Assembly: GCF_022690765.1 (NCBI RefSeq)
Contig: NZ_JALCZA010000022.1
Span: forward strand, 1-60,067
Direction of reading: 5' to 3'
Length of the DNA: 60,067 nucleotides
From: Anaeromyxobacter oryzisoli
Lineage (GTDB): Bacteria; Myxococcota; Myxococcia; Myxococcales; Anaeromyxobacteraceae
Numbering within the stretch: position 1 is the stretch's first letter; each line of letters opens with the position of its first letter. This document shows, piece after piece, positions 7,465 through 15,636 of the stretch. Under the pieces are notes generated by a model. The model worked only from the letters and a program-made list of their open reading frames with translations, was not told the DNA's origin and did no database searches. Position numbers and translations under genes: made by a program.

Positions 7465-9204
7465 CTAGGATGACGCCACCAGTCGGAGAAGGCGCTCCGC
7501 GCCCCGGGGCGGCTCGGGGGCAAGGCCGACCACCGCCAGCTGGCGGGAGAGGGAGCGGACCTCGGCGAGGTAAGGCGCCTCCGTGGCGCGGCGGGCCGCA
7601 AGGACGGGATCGCGGGTCACGACCGGCGCGAGGCTCTGATTCACTATCCAGGCGAACGGGGCGATCTCGGCCCGGGCGAGGTCCTCCTGCAGCGCCTGGG
7701 CCTCGTGAACGGGCGTCGCCTCCGGGAGGGTGACGAGCAGGACGCGCGTGAAGTCCGGGTCGCGGAGGCGCGGCAAGAGCTGCTTCACGGACTCCGGCAT
7801 GCGGCTGCCCTGGCGCAGCACCTCGCGGTGATACGACTCGGCGGCGTCGAGCAGCAGGATCGTGTGGCCCGTCGGAGCGGTGTCGAGCACGACGACGCCG
7901 TCCTCGCCCTCCGCGACGGTGCGCGCGAACGCCCGGAAGACGGCGACCTCCTCGGTGCAGGGAGAGCGGAGATCCTCCGCCAGCAGCGCGCGCCCCTTCT
8001 CGTCGAGCTGTGGCCCGACGGAGCCCATCACCTCGTCGGTGTAGGCGCGCGTCTCGGCGGCCGGGTCGATCCGGCTCACCGCGAGCCCCGCGACCGCAGT
8101 AGCGACGGCGTCGGCGACGTGCGCGGCGGGATCCGTCGTGCTGAGGTGGACCCGCAGGCCGCGCCGGGCGAGCTCCACCGCGATGGCCGCCGCGAGGGTG
8201 GTCTTCCCGACGCCCCCCTTTCCCATCGTCAGGACGACGCCCCGCCGCGAAGCGGCGAGCGCGTCGATCAGGGGGCGGAGGCCCGGCGCTCCCGCGGGGG
8301 CTGCGGCGGGAACGTCCCCGACCGTCACCGGCGCGTCGATCCGCCGGAGCGCGTCGATCCCGAGGAGGGCACCGGCGCGGAGCGGCAGGTTGGTCCGAGG
8401 CAGCGTGCGCAGCGCCTCGGGCATGGACGCCAGCGCGTCTCGCCCGCGCCGCTCGAGCGCAAGGGCGAGCGGATCGTCGCTCCGCGCCTCGAAGACGGCG
8501 TTCACGACGAGGCGCTGGTTCCGCACGCCGAGCGCCTCGAGCTCCGCGCTCGTCCGCGCCGCCTCCGACAGCGCGGACGACTCCGGGCGCGTCACCAGCA
8601 CCATGGTGGTGCGCGCCGGATCCGCGAGCGCCTTCACCGTGGCCTCGTACAGCGCCCGCTCCTTCTCGAGGCCCGCGAGCGGCCCGAGGCAGCTCGTGCC
8701 GAACGCGCTCTGCTCCACGAACCCGGTCCAGGCCGAGGGCAGGGTGAGGAGCCGGAGCGTGTGCCCGGTAGGCGCGGTGTCGAAGAGCACGTGGTCGAAT
8801 TCGGCCGTGGCGGACGGATCGCCGAGCAGCCGGGCGAACTCGTCGAACGCGGCGATCTCGACCGTGCAGGCGCCGGAGAGCTGCTCCTCCATGCTCTTCA
8901 CGGTGGCCGGCGGCAGGAGCTCCCGGTACGGCCCGATCACGCGGTCCCGGTAGGCGCGGGCGGCCGCCTCCGGATCCAGGTTGAGCGCGAACAGGCCCGG
9001 CAGGCCGCCGACCGCCGTCGGCCTCGTGCCGAGGGAGGTCCCGAGCACCTCGTCCAGGTTCGACGCGGGGTCGGTCGAGACGAGGAGGACGCGTTTCCCG
9101 GCGTCCGCGAGGCCGACTGCGGTCGCGCAAGCGACCGACGTCTTGCCGACGCCTCCCTTGCCGGTGAAGAAGAGATGGCGTGTCGCGATCCGGACGAGAT
9201 CCAT
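7465..9204 (-). CDS. arsA: ArsA, arsenite-stimulated ATPase
   Basis: 579 residues, the normal length for two fused ATPase halves. Each half has a deviant Walker A (GKGGVGKT at about 15-22 and again near 330) and a DTAPTGHT signal motif. The metal-site cysteines are in place (SGACTVEIA, GTSCLGP, RSPCTEEV). ArsA energises arsenite extrusion through a membrane pump and takes As(III) from ArsD in the cytoplasm. It is the last gene of the ars operon, 6 bases after arsD. The odd point is that the only ACR3 sequence nearby is truncated, so its pump must be elsewhere or lost. Confidence 0.96.
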   Translation of the reverse strand: MDLVRIATRHLFFTGKGGVGKTSVACATAVGLADAGKRVLLVSTDPASNLDEVLGTSLGTRPTAVGGLPGLFALNLDPEAAARAYRDRVIGPYRELLPPATVKSMEEQLSGACTVEIAAFDEFARLLGDPSATAEFDHVLFDTAPTGHTLRLLTLPSAWTGFVEQSAFGTSCLGPLAGLEKERALYEATVKALADPARTTMVLVTRPESSALSEAARTSAELEALGVRNQRLVVNAVFEARSDDPLALALERRGRDALASMPEALRTLPRTNLPLRAGALLGIDALRRIDAPVTVGDVPAAAPAGAPGLRPLIDALAASRRGVVLTMGKGGVGKTTLAAAIAVELARRGLRVHLSTTDPAAHVADAVATAVAGLAVSRIDPAAETRAYTDEVMGSVGPQLDEKGRALLAEDLRSPCTEEVAVFRAFARTVAEGEDGVVVLDTAPTGHTILLLDAAESYHREVLRQGSRMPESVKQLLPRLRDPDFTRVLLVTLPEATPVHEAQALQEDLARAEIAPFAWIVNQSLAPVVTRDPVLAARRATEAPYLAEVRSLSRQLAVVGLAPEPPRGAERLLRLVASS

Positions 9205-9210
9205 ACGCGC

Positions 9211-9609
9211 TCAGCAGCACTTCTTCTTCGAGGAGGGCTTCGCGATCCCGACCGGCGCGGCATCCGACGGCGGGCAGCACGCCGCCGGCGTGTAGAGCGA
9301 CTCCGGGGCGTCGAGGCCGACGAGCGCCGCGAGCGCCTCACGGTCGGGATACCGGCCCTGCGCCGCGATCTTCCCGTCCACGATGAGCATCGGGAGCGCG
9401 TCGGCGCCCGCGCGCATGGCCTGCGCGACCATGGGATTGCTCACGAAGGCCGCCGGACCTTGCGAGAGGTTGAACCGCTCGACCTCGACGCCCTTTGACT
9501 TGAGCCACTCGAGATCCGCGGCGAAGCGGACCAGCGCCGGGTCGACCTGCGGGCCGCAGACGCCGGTGGAGCAGCACATCGGGGGATCGAAGACCTGCAC
9601 CTTGGACAT
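9211..9609 (-). CDS. arsD: ArsD, arsenical metallochaperone
   Basis: 132 residues with the ArsD signature: vicinal C12-C13 and C18 (PPMCCSTGVCGP), the three-sulphur arsenite site. There are two more Cys pairs at the C-terminus (AACCPP and the final KKKCC). ArsD hands As(III)/Sb(III) to ArsA and is a weak repressor in some operons. It is located between arsC (14-base gap) and arsA (6-base gap) on the same strand, a standard order. The body (EWLKSKGVEVERFNLSQGP) fits the family throughout. Confidence 0.95.
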   Translation of the reverse strand: MSKVQVFDPPMCCSTGVCGPQVDPALVRFAADLEWLKSKGVEVERFNLSQGPAAFVSNPMVAQAMRAGADALPMLIVDGKIAAQGRYPDREALAALVGLDAPESLYTPAACCPPSDAAPVGIAKPSSKKKCC

Positions 9610-9623
9610 TGATCTCTCCTGGT

Positions 9624-10073
9624 TCAGCGGGCGAAGACGACGGCGAGGCGACGGCGGAGCTCGTCGCGGACGTCCCGGAAGGCCTGCAGCTTCGCCTCCT
9701 CGGATCCGGCGGCCGCCGCGGGATCGGGGAGCCCCCAGTGGACGCGGACAGCCCTTCCGAGAAAGACGGGGCAGACCTCCTCCGCGCAGAGCGTGACCAC
9801 CACGTCAACGTCGTCGGACGGGATCTCGTCCACGTGCTTCGACCGCTGGCCGGAGATGTCGATGCCGATCTCGGCGAGCGCCCTGACCGCCAGGGGGTTG
9901 AGGTGGGAAGGCGCGGAGCCTGCCGAGGAGACCTTCACCCCGGCCGGCGCCAGCGCGCGCGCGATCCCCTCCGCCATCTGGCTCCGAGCCGAGTTGGCGA
10001 CGCACAGGAAGAGGACGTGGCGCGTGAGCGCGGAGCGGATCTGCGCCGCCTCGGACTTCCAGTCAGCGCTCAC
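9624..10073 (-). CDS. arsC: Arsenate reductase, low-molecular-weight phosphatase type
   Basis: 149 residues. The active loop is LCVANSARS with the nucleophile at C24, and two more cysteines, in LCAEEVC (about 85-92), complete the relay used by thioredoxin-coupled ArsC. It reduces As(V) to As(III) in the cytoplasm. It starts with GTG, and its first codons overlap the stop of the truncated ACR3 gene by 4 bases, a sign of translational coupling. The residue pattern agrees with active enzymes. A decayed relative of its C-terminus lies at about 1914-2068. Confidence 0.95.
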   Translation of the reverse strand: MSADWKSEAAQIRSALTRHVLFLCVANSARSQMAEGIARALAPAGVKVSSAGSAPSHLNPLAVRALAEIGIDISGQRSKHVDEIPSDDVDVVVTLCAEEVCPVFLGRAVRVHWGLPDPAAAAGSEEAKLQAFRDVRDELRRRLAVVFAR

Positions 10074-10351
10074 GGCATCCTCCCGGCGGCCGGCCCGTCG
10101 ATCTCGACGGCGCAGTTGGCCACCCGCGCGAGCTCGCCCGTCACCCCTGGGAAGTAGCGGTCGCGAAGCCGCAGCGCGACGTTCACGAGCCCGATGAGGA
10201 CCGGCACCTCGACGAGCGGGCCGATCACCGCAGCGAAGGCGACGCCGTGGTGCATGCCGAAGGTGGCGACCGCGACGACGATGGCCAGCTCGAAGCCGAG
10301 CGCGATCCATGCTGCGAAACGGTCGACCGGGCGAGCGGGGGTGGCACTCAT
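10070..10351 (-). pseudogene. Truncated ACR3-type arsenite efflux permease (C-terminal part)
   Basis: 93 residues. The part [20 protein letters not shown], then [20 protein letters not shown], is the conserved last two-span region of ACR3/ArsB-type arsenite permeases, which are normally about 350 residues with ten spans. About three quarters of the protein is missing from the N-terminus. The frame itself is intact, starts with ATG and overlaps arsC, so it may still be translated. It cannot act as a full transporter alone. I read it as the scar of a deletion at the head of the ars operon. Confidence 0.75.
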
Positions 10352-10439
10352 TGGCTATCGGACTCTTATCGTAGATGGCCGATGATTCCAAGCTCTGCCC
10401 ACGAAGGGGGACGCGGTGCGGGAGTGAAGCCGGGTGGCG

Positions 10440-11123
10440 CTACGCCAGCAGGCCCCACGCGATCTTGATCGCCACGGCCACGAGGGCGGCGGCGAGGAGG
10501 CGCTTCACCTGCGCCCCCTTCAGCTTGTCGGTCATGAGCCAGGAGCCGACGAGCGCGCCGGTGGCCGAGGCCGTCGCCGTCACCCCGACGGTCGATGGAT
10601 CGATGCCGGCGAGCGAAGCGTGACCCAGGAAGCCTGCCAACGACGCGAAGACCACGGCGAACGAGGTCGTGGCCGACGCGCGGCGCGGCTCGACGCCGGA
10701 GGCGACGAGCACTGGGGCGATGACGTTCCCGCCACCCACGCCGAGGAGCCCCCCGACGAACCCCGCGACCGCCCCCACGGCGGAGCCGAAGAGCGCCGCG
10801 CGCCGGAGAGACGGCGATTCGGTGCGCGCGTGTGGCGACGGCCGGAGCATCATGTAGGCGGCGAACAGCAGGAACAGAACGAAGAGCGCGAGGAGCGTGC
10901 TCCGGTCGATCCCCTGGCTCACCCACGCACCGAGCGGCGAGAGCACCGCCGCGACGAGGAGGATGGCCAGGCCGAGCCGGTAGTCGATGAAGCCGCGGCG
11001 CCCGTTCCGGATCGAGGCCACGGTGAGCGCGACGGCGTTGAGCAGCAACGCCGTCGCCATCGCGGCGTGAAGCTCGATCCCGAGCGCGATGAAGACCGGG
11101 ATGAGGATGAAAGCGGCCCCCAC
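10440..11123 (-). CDS. TSUP-family (TauE/SafE) membrane permease
   Basis: At least 227 residues with seven to eight membrane spans. Both family glycine motifs are visible (VGGLLGVGGGNVIAPVLVAS and the N-terminal GAAFILIPVF). TSUP proteins export small anions, mainly sulphite or sulphonates. The GTG at 11123 is the first usual start, but the frame before it still encodes family sequence (LLILLAAGAVTFAFTTVLTV AG), so translation may begin at a CTG near 11186. It lies upstream of the ars operon on the same strand. Confidence 0.85.
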   Translation of the reverse strand: MGAAFILIPVFIALGIELHAAMATALLLNAVALTVASIRNGRRGFIDYRLGLAILLVAAVLSPLGAWVSQGIDRSTLLALFVLFLLFAAYMMLRPSPHARTESPSLRRAALFGSAVGAVAGFVGGLLGVGGGNVIAPVLVASGVEPRRASATTSFAVVFASLAGFLGHASLAGIDPSTVGVTATASATGALVGSWLMTDKLKGAQVKRLLAAALVAVAIKIAWGLLA

Positions 11124-11308
11124 GCCGGCGACGGTGAGGACCGTCGTGAAGGCGAAGGTGACGGCGCCGGCGGCGAGGAGGATCAGGAGTCCGTCCCGAG
11201 GGCGCGGGGATCCGCGAGGAGCTTGCCGTCGCCGCTTCCGAGCCGGTGATAGCCGGCCCAGAGGAGCGACCCGCCCAGGGGAGGTGTCCAGCGGCGCTCA
11301 TGGGCGCT

Positions 11309-11917
11309 CTAGACAGCCTTCTGCGAGCAAGGGATGCAGACCTTGCCGGCGGCGGAGGGGCGGAGGTACTCGTCGACCACCATCTCGCCGCAGATCGCGC
11401 AGACCGTCGTTCCGAAGCTCTCGGTCTTCTTCTCGACCTCGGTCTTGAGCTCCGGTCCGATCGAGAGGAGCTGCTCCTGGGGGGCGTTCATCACCTGCTG
11501 GATGAGCGGGTCGACGACGTCCTCGGGCACCTTCGACGCTGGAACCCCCTTCATCCTGTACTCCAGGAAGAACTTCGTCTGCTTCATCCCCAGCTGCGCC
11601 TTCGCGAGCGGGACGACGCGGACGGAGCGGCCGGTTGCGCGGTCCACGAGCGTGACGCCGAACTTGCCGTAGCCGGCCTTGCGGATGTTCCCCTTGCCGA
11701 ACGTGCAGCCGGTGATCATCTGGACGCCGTCGGCGAAGCAGTGGGCGCAGTGGTCGTCGCCCAGCTCCACCACGGCAAACAGATCCTTGTCCTTCGCGCG
11801 CGCGACGACGAGCGCGTTCATCGCCGCGGCACCGGCCCGGAGGCCGAGCGGCATGGCGGGGCACTTGTGGCCGTGGAGCTGCTGGCCGGCCTTCAGGAAT
11901 TCCTTGGGATCGATCAT
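11309..11917 (-). CDS. FmdE-family protein with C-terminal zinc ribbon
   Basis: 202 residues. The N-terminal domain has the FmdE pattern: LHGHKCPAMPLGLRAG, then DDHCAHCFADGVQMITGCT and FGKGNI. The tail is a four-cysteine zinc ribbon (CAICGE ... CIPC). FmdE domains are named for subunit E of formylmethanofuran dehydrogenase, but bacterial copies often stand outside that pathway and bind metal. A longer TTG start at 12016 is unlikely because the extra part lacks family sequence. It lies between the Crp/Fnr regulator and the TSUP permease on one strand. Confidence 0.85.
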   Translation of the reverse strand: MIDPKEFLKAGQQLHGHKCPAMPLGLRAGAAAMNALVVARAKDKDLFAVVELGDDHCAHCFADGVQMITGCTFGKGNIRKAGYGKFGVTLVDRATGRSVRVVPLAKAQLGMKQTKFFLEYRMKGVPASKVPEDVVDPLIQQVMNAPQEQLLSIGPELKTEVEKKTESFGTTVCAICGEMVVDEYLRPSAAGKVCIPCSQKAV

Positions 11918-12019
11918 GTGGCACTCCGCGGTGGGGCGCGAGAGTGCGCCCGTCGGAGCTGAAGCTAGGCCCCCGGTCGTCGGCAGGTCGTTGAGTGCAG
12001 GCAAACGGCGTCGCAATGA

Positions 12020-12709
12020 TCAGCTGGCGGTCGCGAGTTCCGCCTGCCGCAGCCCGTTCACGTCCAGGACCTGGAACCGACGTGGCGCGAGGCGATGGAG
12101 CACTCGCGCCTCGACCAGCTTCGTGATGGCTCGCGAGAGACTCTCTGGCGCGACGCCGATCGCCGCGGCGAACTCCGAGGAGCGGACCGGCAACTCGATG
12201 ACGGTCAGTTGCCCCTCGGCGAGCCCCTCCGGGAGGAGCGCCGCGAGCGCGGCAGCGACCCGCGGCAACACCTCGGGTACGGAGGAGCGCTCGATACGGT
12301 CGAACGCCTCGCGCAGGCGCGTCGCGAGCAGCCGGACCAGGGCGAGGGCAACCTGGGGATCGCGCGCGAACGCGGCCTTGAGGTCCGAGCGCGATACGAC
12401 CAGCGCCTCGATCTCGTCCAAGGCCTGTGCGGTAGCCGGATAGGGCCGGCCGTCGAGGAACGGCATGAAGCCGAAGACGTCGCCGGGGCCGAAGAGAAGC
12501 AGCGTCACCGCGTTGCCGTTCGGGAGGACCCGGTAGACCTTGACGCGCCCCCGCTCCAGCGCGACCAGCATCCCCGCTTCCTCGCCCTCCCGCCAGAGGA
12601 GGGCGCCCGGCGTGAAGACGCGGCGCCGTGCGTGCGGCGCGAGGAGCGTTCGCACCTCTCGCCCCAGCCGGTCGCGCTCGCTCCCAGGTGGCTGACTCGT
12701 CGGCGGCAT
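12020..12709 (-). CDS. Crp/Fnr-family transcription regulator
   Basis: 229 residues. A cyclic-nucleotide-binding-like beta-roll covers about 15-135 (LLWREGEEAGMLVALERGRV, then FGPGDVFGFMPFLDGRPYPA). A dimer helix leads to a winged helix-turn-helix (SEFAAAIGVAPESLSRAITK). There is no Fnr-type N-terminal cysteine set, so an iron-sulphur sensor is unlikely, and the exact Crp phosphate-binding motif is not obvious. The ATG at 12709 is preferred to a start 12 codons earlier. It probably controls the FmdE gene downstream or the thioredoxin pair upstream, which is divergent. Confidence 0.9.
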   Translation of the reverse strand: MPPTSQPPGSERDRLGREVRTLLAPHARRRVFTPGALLWREGEEAGMLVALERGRVKVYRVLPNGNAVTLLLFGPGDVFGFMPFLDGRPYPATAQALDEIEALVVSRSDLKAAFARDPQVALALVRLLATRLREAFDRIERSSVPEVLPRVAAALAALLPEGLAEGQLTVIELPVRSSEFAAAIGVAPESLSRAITKLVEARVLHRLAPRRFQVLDVNGLRQAELATAS

Positions 12710-12873
12710 GCCGGTGAAGTGTAATGCCCTGAGTCGATGGCCCAAAGCGCCCGGCGTTGCCTTCCGTCAACGAGCCGCTGTTCCGGGGCGATGCGCTCGG
12801 ACCGCGCCCTCCTGCCCGAGCTCCGCGGAAGGCATTCGAGATCACGGAGCTTCGGCGCCCTGTTGGCGCCACA

Positions 12874-12890
12874 GTTTATCGGTGCTAAAC
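12874..12890. promoter_or_regulatory. Inverted repeat, candidate operator
   Basis: GTTTA and TAAAC are separated by 7 bases in the gap between the divergent Crp/Fnr gene and the thioredoxin gene. The repeat is perfect and stands out because the surroundings are very GC-rich. It lies about 57 bases before the thioredoxin start. The regulator next door is the obvious candidate to bind it; this is inference. Confidence 0.4.
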
Positions 12891-12946
12891 GATGAGTCTT
12901 CAGTTCGCCCGCGCCACCTTCTTCGTCGCCGTCGGGAGCCAGTCAG

Positions 12947-13411
12947 ATGAGAGCGAGCCGAACCATCCTTCCCTGGGCCGCAGCAGCGGTCCTCGTCGTA
13001 TGCGCTCCGGGGTGCGGCAGCGGGCGAACGAATCCGGGCGCCGGGGCGTCCGCCGATTGCACGCCCTCCGCCGCAGGGCAGTCCGCCTGTATTTTCACCG
13101 TTGCCGGCCAGTCTTCGACGCCGACTCGTGCACGGATGCCTCGACTCGTGGACGTCGGCGCCGGGAAGTGCATCCCGTGCAAGGCGATGGCGCCGATCCT
13201 CGCGCAGTTGCGCACCGACTTCGCGGGTCGCATGGAGGTCGAGTTCGTCGACGTCTGGGTGAACCCCGACGCCGGACATCCATACGGGATCCGCATGATC
13301 CCCACGCAGATCTTCTACGGCGCCGATGGTCGGGAATGGAGCCGCCACGAGGGCTTCATGTCCCGTGAGGAGATCCTCGCGCGGTGGAAGTCTCACGGGA
13401 TCGCATTCTGA
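12947..13411 (+). CDS. Thioredoxin-like protein, exported, probably lipoprotein
   Basis: 154 residues. A signal sequence with hydrophobic core (WAAAAVLVVCAPGC) ends in a Cys at 23 that could be lipidated, although the lipobox is weak. The thioredoxin fold follows, with active site KCIPC (C75, C78) and the cis-proline region GIRMIPTQIF. It should act as a disulphide reductase or oxidase outside the cytoplasm. The CcdA-like gene begins 10 bases downstream and can supply electrons across the membrane, so the two form a redox relay. Confidence 0.88.
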   Translation: MRASRTILPWAAAAVLVVCAPGCGSGRTNPGAGASADCTPSAAGQSACIFTVAGQSSTPTRARMPRLVDVGAGKCIPCKAMAPILAQLRTDFAGRMEVEFVDVWVNPDAGHPYGIRMIPTQIFYGADGREWSRHEGFMSREEILARWKSHGIAF

Positions 13412-13421
13412 CGGCGACGCG

Positions 13422-14123
13422 ATGGTGGAGCTCCTCACGGCGTTCGGCCGGGCCTTCGAGGCCTCCGCGGCGCTCGCCCTCCCGGCTGCGTTCGCCTGGG
13501 GGGTGCTCTCGGTAGCGCTGAGCCCCTGCCACCTCTCGAGCATCCCGCTCGTCGTCGCCTACATGAGCGGCGGCGATGAACTGCCGACCGGCCGAAGGGC
13601 GGTGGTGCTCGCGGGAAGTTTCGCGGTCGGCATCCTCGCCTCCATCGCCGCCGTCGGCGCCGCCACCGCGGCCGCTGGTCGGATGGTGGGCGACGTGGGG
13701 CGCGGGGGGACCTGGGCGCTCGCCGCGGTCTTCCTCGCCGTGGGGCTCAACCTGATCGGGATCCTCCCTCTGCCGACCTGGTCCGCGCCCACCGGCACGC
13801 CGCGCCAACGGGGCACCGGTGGCGCGCTCCTGCTCGGTCTGCTCTTCGGCGCCGCGCTCGGCCCCTGCACCTTCGCCTTCATGGCGCCGCTCCTCGGCCT
13901 CGCCTTCCGGGCCGGGGCGGAGCACGCCCTGTACGGCGTGCTCCTCGTCGGCCTCTTCGGGCTGGGGCATGCCCTGGCCATCGTGGCAGCGGGCAGCTCG
14001 GCTCAGGGTGTCCAACGCTGGCTGGCCTGGAAGGGCGGTGCACGCACCATCGCCGTGCTCCGGGCCTTCGCTGGCGTCGCGGTGATCGCCGGCGGCCTCT
14101 ACTTCCTCTACACCGTGATGTGA
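13422..14123 (+). CDS. CcdA/DsbD-like transmembrane electron carrier
   Basis: 233 residues with six or more membrane spans. Two conserved cysteines lie in SPCHLSS (C36) and LGPCTFAF, the pair that carries electrons across the membrane in CcdA and the DsbD core. The ATG at 13422 follows the thioredoxin-like gene by 10 bases. Together they should keep a periplasmic thiol partner reduced. In metal-reducing bacteria such pairs sit near arsenic and mercury genes. The substrate is not evident from the sequence. Confidence 0.88.
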   Translation: MVELLTAFGRAFEASAALALPAAFAWGVLSVALSPCHLSSIPLVVAYMSGGDELPTGRRAVVLAGSFAVGILASIAAVGAATAAAGRMVGDVGRGGTWALAAVFLAVGLNLIGILPLPTWSAPTGTPRQRGTGGALLLGLLFGAALGPCTFAFMAPLLGLAFRAGAEHALYGVLLVGLFGLGHALAIVAAGSSAQGVQRWLAWKGGARTIAVLRAFAGVAVIAGGLYFLYTVM

Positions 14124-14176
14124 GTCGTTGAGCCTACCCGTTGAGCCTCTCCGTCGTGGGGCCTTGGAGCGCGCGT

Positions 14177-14407
14177 TCAGGCCCGCGCCCGGAGCCACGC
14201 GGCGAGCTGCGCTACGAACCGCTTGTTTCGCTCCGGCCATGGGTTCGCGGTCGCGTCGGCGTCCTTGGCCTCGCGCATGACGATGCCGGGGTGCGGCAGA
14301 TGGGCCGCGTCGACCTCGATCTCGCCAATCCGCAGCCGGCGGACGTCACCGCCGAGGAGCTTCGTCCGGGCGGCGTCCCCGCGGGTGTTCGTCACGATGC
14401 CCGCCAC
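14177..14407 (-). CDS. Short protein, possibly a C-terminal gene fragment
   Basis: 76 residues ending PWPERNKRFVAQLAAWLRARA, with an earlier HLPHPGIVMREAKD. The ending resembles C-terminal parts of larger enzymes, for example the uracil-DNA glycosylase superfamily where a HPG/HPS step precedes the last helix, but this is too weak for a name. It lies directly beside the partial tRNA copy. It may be a gene cut by insertion of the adjacent element. Confidence 0.4.
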   Translation of the reverse strand: MAGIVTNTRGDAARTKLLGGDVRRLRIGEIEVDAAHLPHPGIVMREAKDADATANPWPERNKRFVAQLAAWLRARA

Positions 14408-14504
14408 CTCGGCCCGTCGACGTCGAACCCGGTGACGAAGCCCACGAGCGCCGAGGGCGGAGTCGGTGGCGTTCCACTCCCCGGCGGCCTGCTCGCAGAA
14501 AGGC

Positions 14505-14550
14505 GAAGGCCCCGAGGCCAGTCGCCTTCGCGAGGAGCCTCGGGGCCTTC
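14505..14550 (-). terminator. Hairpin after the partial tRNA copy
   Basis: A perfect 13-bp stem (GAAGGCCCCGAGG with its complement) encloses a 20-base loop and is followed on the minus strand by TTTC. It lies immediately beyond the tRNA 3' fragment, where a tRNA terminator would be expected. The intact tRNA has a different but similarly placed hairpin. Confidence 0.6.
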
Positions 14551-14598
14551 AGATGGTCGGTGCGACTGGATGTGAACCAGCGACCACTTGCACCCCAA
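14544..14598 (-). repeat. Direct repeat: 3' part of tRNA-Pro, att-like
   Basis: Fifty-five bases match 17051-17105 with two mismatches. They comprise the anticodon-loop end, T-arm, acceptor 3' strand and CCA of the tRNA-Pro gene plus 10 bases beyond. The 5' half of the tRNA is missing here. An intact tRNA at one end and its 3' part at the other, in direct orientation, is the classic footprint of site-specific integration at a tRNA gene. Confidence 0.75.
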
Positions 14599-14760
14599 TC
14601 GACCGGAAGAGCAGCGCAGCGGTTACCCAGCCGTTCCAACCCGTGGTAGGCCGCTCGGAGGCGGGACGGCCGGTGCGGTCCAGCCGTCCCAAGCCGTGGC
14701 CGAGCTCACCAGAGAATCTGCTGCCCGGCTGCTGCCACCACCCGCCCGCCGGCACCCCAC

Positions 14761-15636
14761 CTACTTCGTCTCGCAGTACCAGGGAAGCGATGCCCACTTG
14801 TCGTGGGCGTCCCACCCGTAGAGCTGGACGCAGGTGCGGCCTCTGGCCGTCTTGGCCTCGCGGACGAGCAGGTGCTTGGGGTCCGGGTTGCGCCGCGCCG
14901 CCGCCTCGAACGCCTTCGCGTCAGCGAAGAACTTCTTGAACCTCGGGAACGTCTTCTCGAAGTCCGGTTCTGCACGAACCTTGGCCCCCTCCACCCAGAC
15001 CCGCGTCACCGGGTTCAGATCCCTCTCAGTATCCCGCGCCTCGACAAGGCGGTCGCCGTCCGGGAGCGGTAACCCGCGCTCGGAGGAGCTGATCAGCATG
15101 CCTCCAACCTGGCCCCATTCGCTCTCGCTGAACCACACGGACTGCGCCTGACGACCGACAAGGTCTCCCTCTGGACCGACATCTGCGAAGTCCAGGACCG
15201 CGGCCTTCAGCGCGTCGTAGAGGACGGCCACGAGGCGGTCGGCGTTCGGTCTGCCGTTCTTGCGGAGGAAGAAGAGAACCCGCTCCTGGTCGACCGCGAC
15301 GGCGTCCGCCCTATTGCAGAGGGTCCCAATCTTCCACTTGTGCAGCTTCGGGTCCACGGGGTCGAGCATCCACCAGCTCGTGGGGTACTGCCCCGGCCAC
15401 CGGACCTCTGCCTTCTTGCCGGCCTTCTCGAAGACGAGCGTCATGTCGTCCTCGTCGAAGCAGCCGGTCGGCGAGGCCAGCGAGATGCGGACCGTCATGC
15501 CGTTGAACGAGCAGAGGTCGGAGTCGACCTCCACCGGGGTCGCGGGAGCCTTGCCACACCACGCATCCGTCGGCCCGGCCGGGACCGGATTGGCCGCCAA
15601 CGCGACCGCATGAACAAGAGCGAGAAGCGGAGACAT
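14761..15636 (-). CDS. Secreted protein of unknown function
   Basis: 291 residues. The ATG at 15636 opens a short signal peptide (MSPLLALVHAVALAANPVPA). The mature chain has Cys residues spread along it (AWCGKAP, DLCSFNG, GCFDED, TLCNRAD, RTCVQLYG, WYCETK) that could pair into disulphides, and many charged residues. No family is recognised. It lies inside the tRNA-flanked segment. The open frame extends to 16065, but that part lacks coding character. Confidence 0.65.
   Translation of the reverse strand: MSPLLALVHAVALAANPVPAGPTDAWCGKAPATPVEVDSDLCSFNGMTVRISLASPTGCFDEDDMTLVFEKAGKKAEVRWPGQYPTSWWMLDPVDPKLHKWKIGTLCNRADAVAVDQERVLFFLRKNGRPNADRLVAVLYDALKAAVLDFADVGPEGDLVGRQAQSVWFSESEWGQVGGMLISSSERGLPLPDGDRLVEARDTERDLNPVTRVWVEGAKVRAEPDFEKTFPRFKKFFADAKAFEAAARRNPDPKHLLVREAKTARGRTCVQLYGWDAHDKWASLPWYCETK

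Noticed and set aside
14549-14815. 88-codon ORF ending in VVAGSHPVAPTI
   Set aside because: This is the translation of the partial tRNA copy, a familiar false gene.
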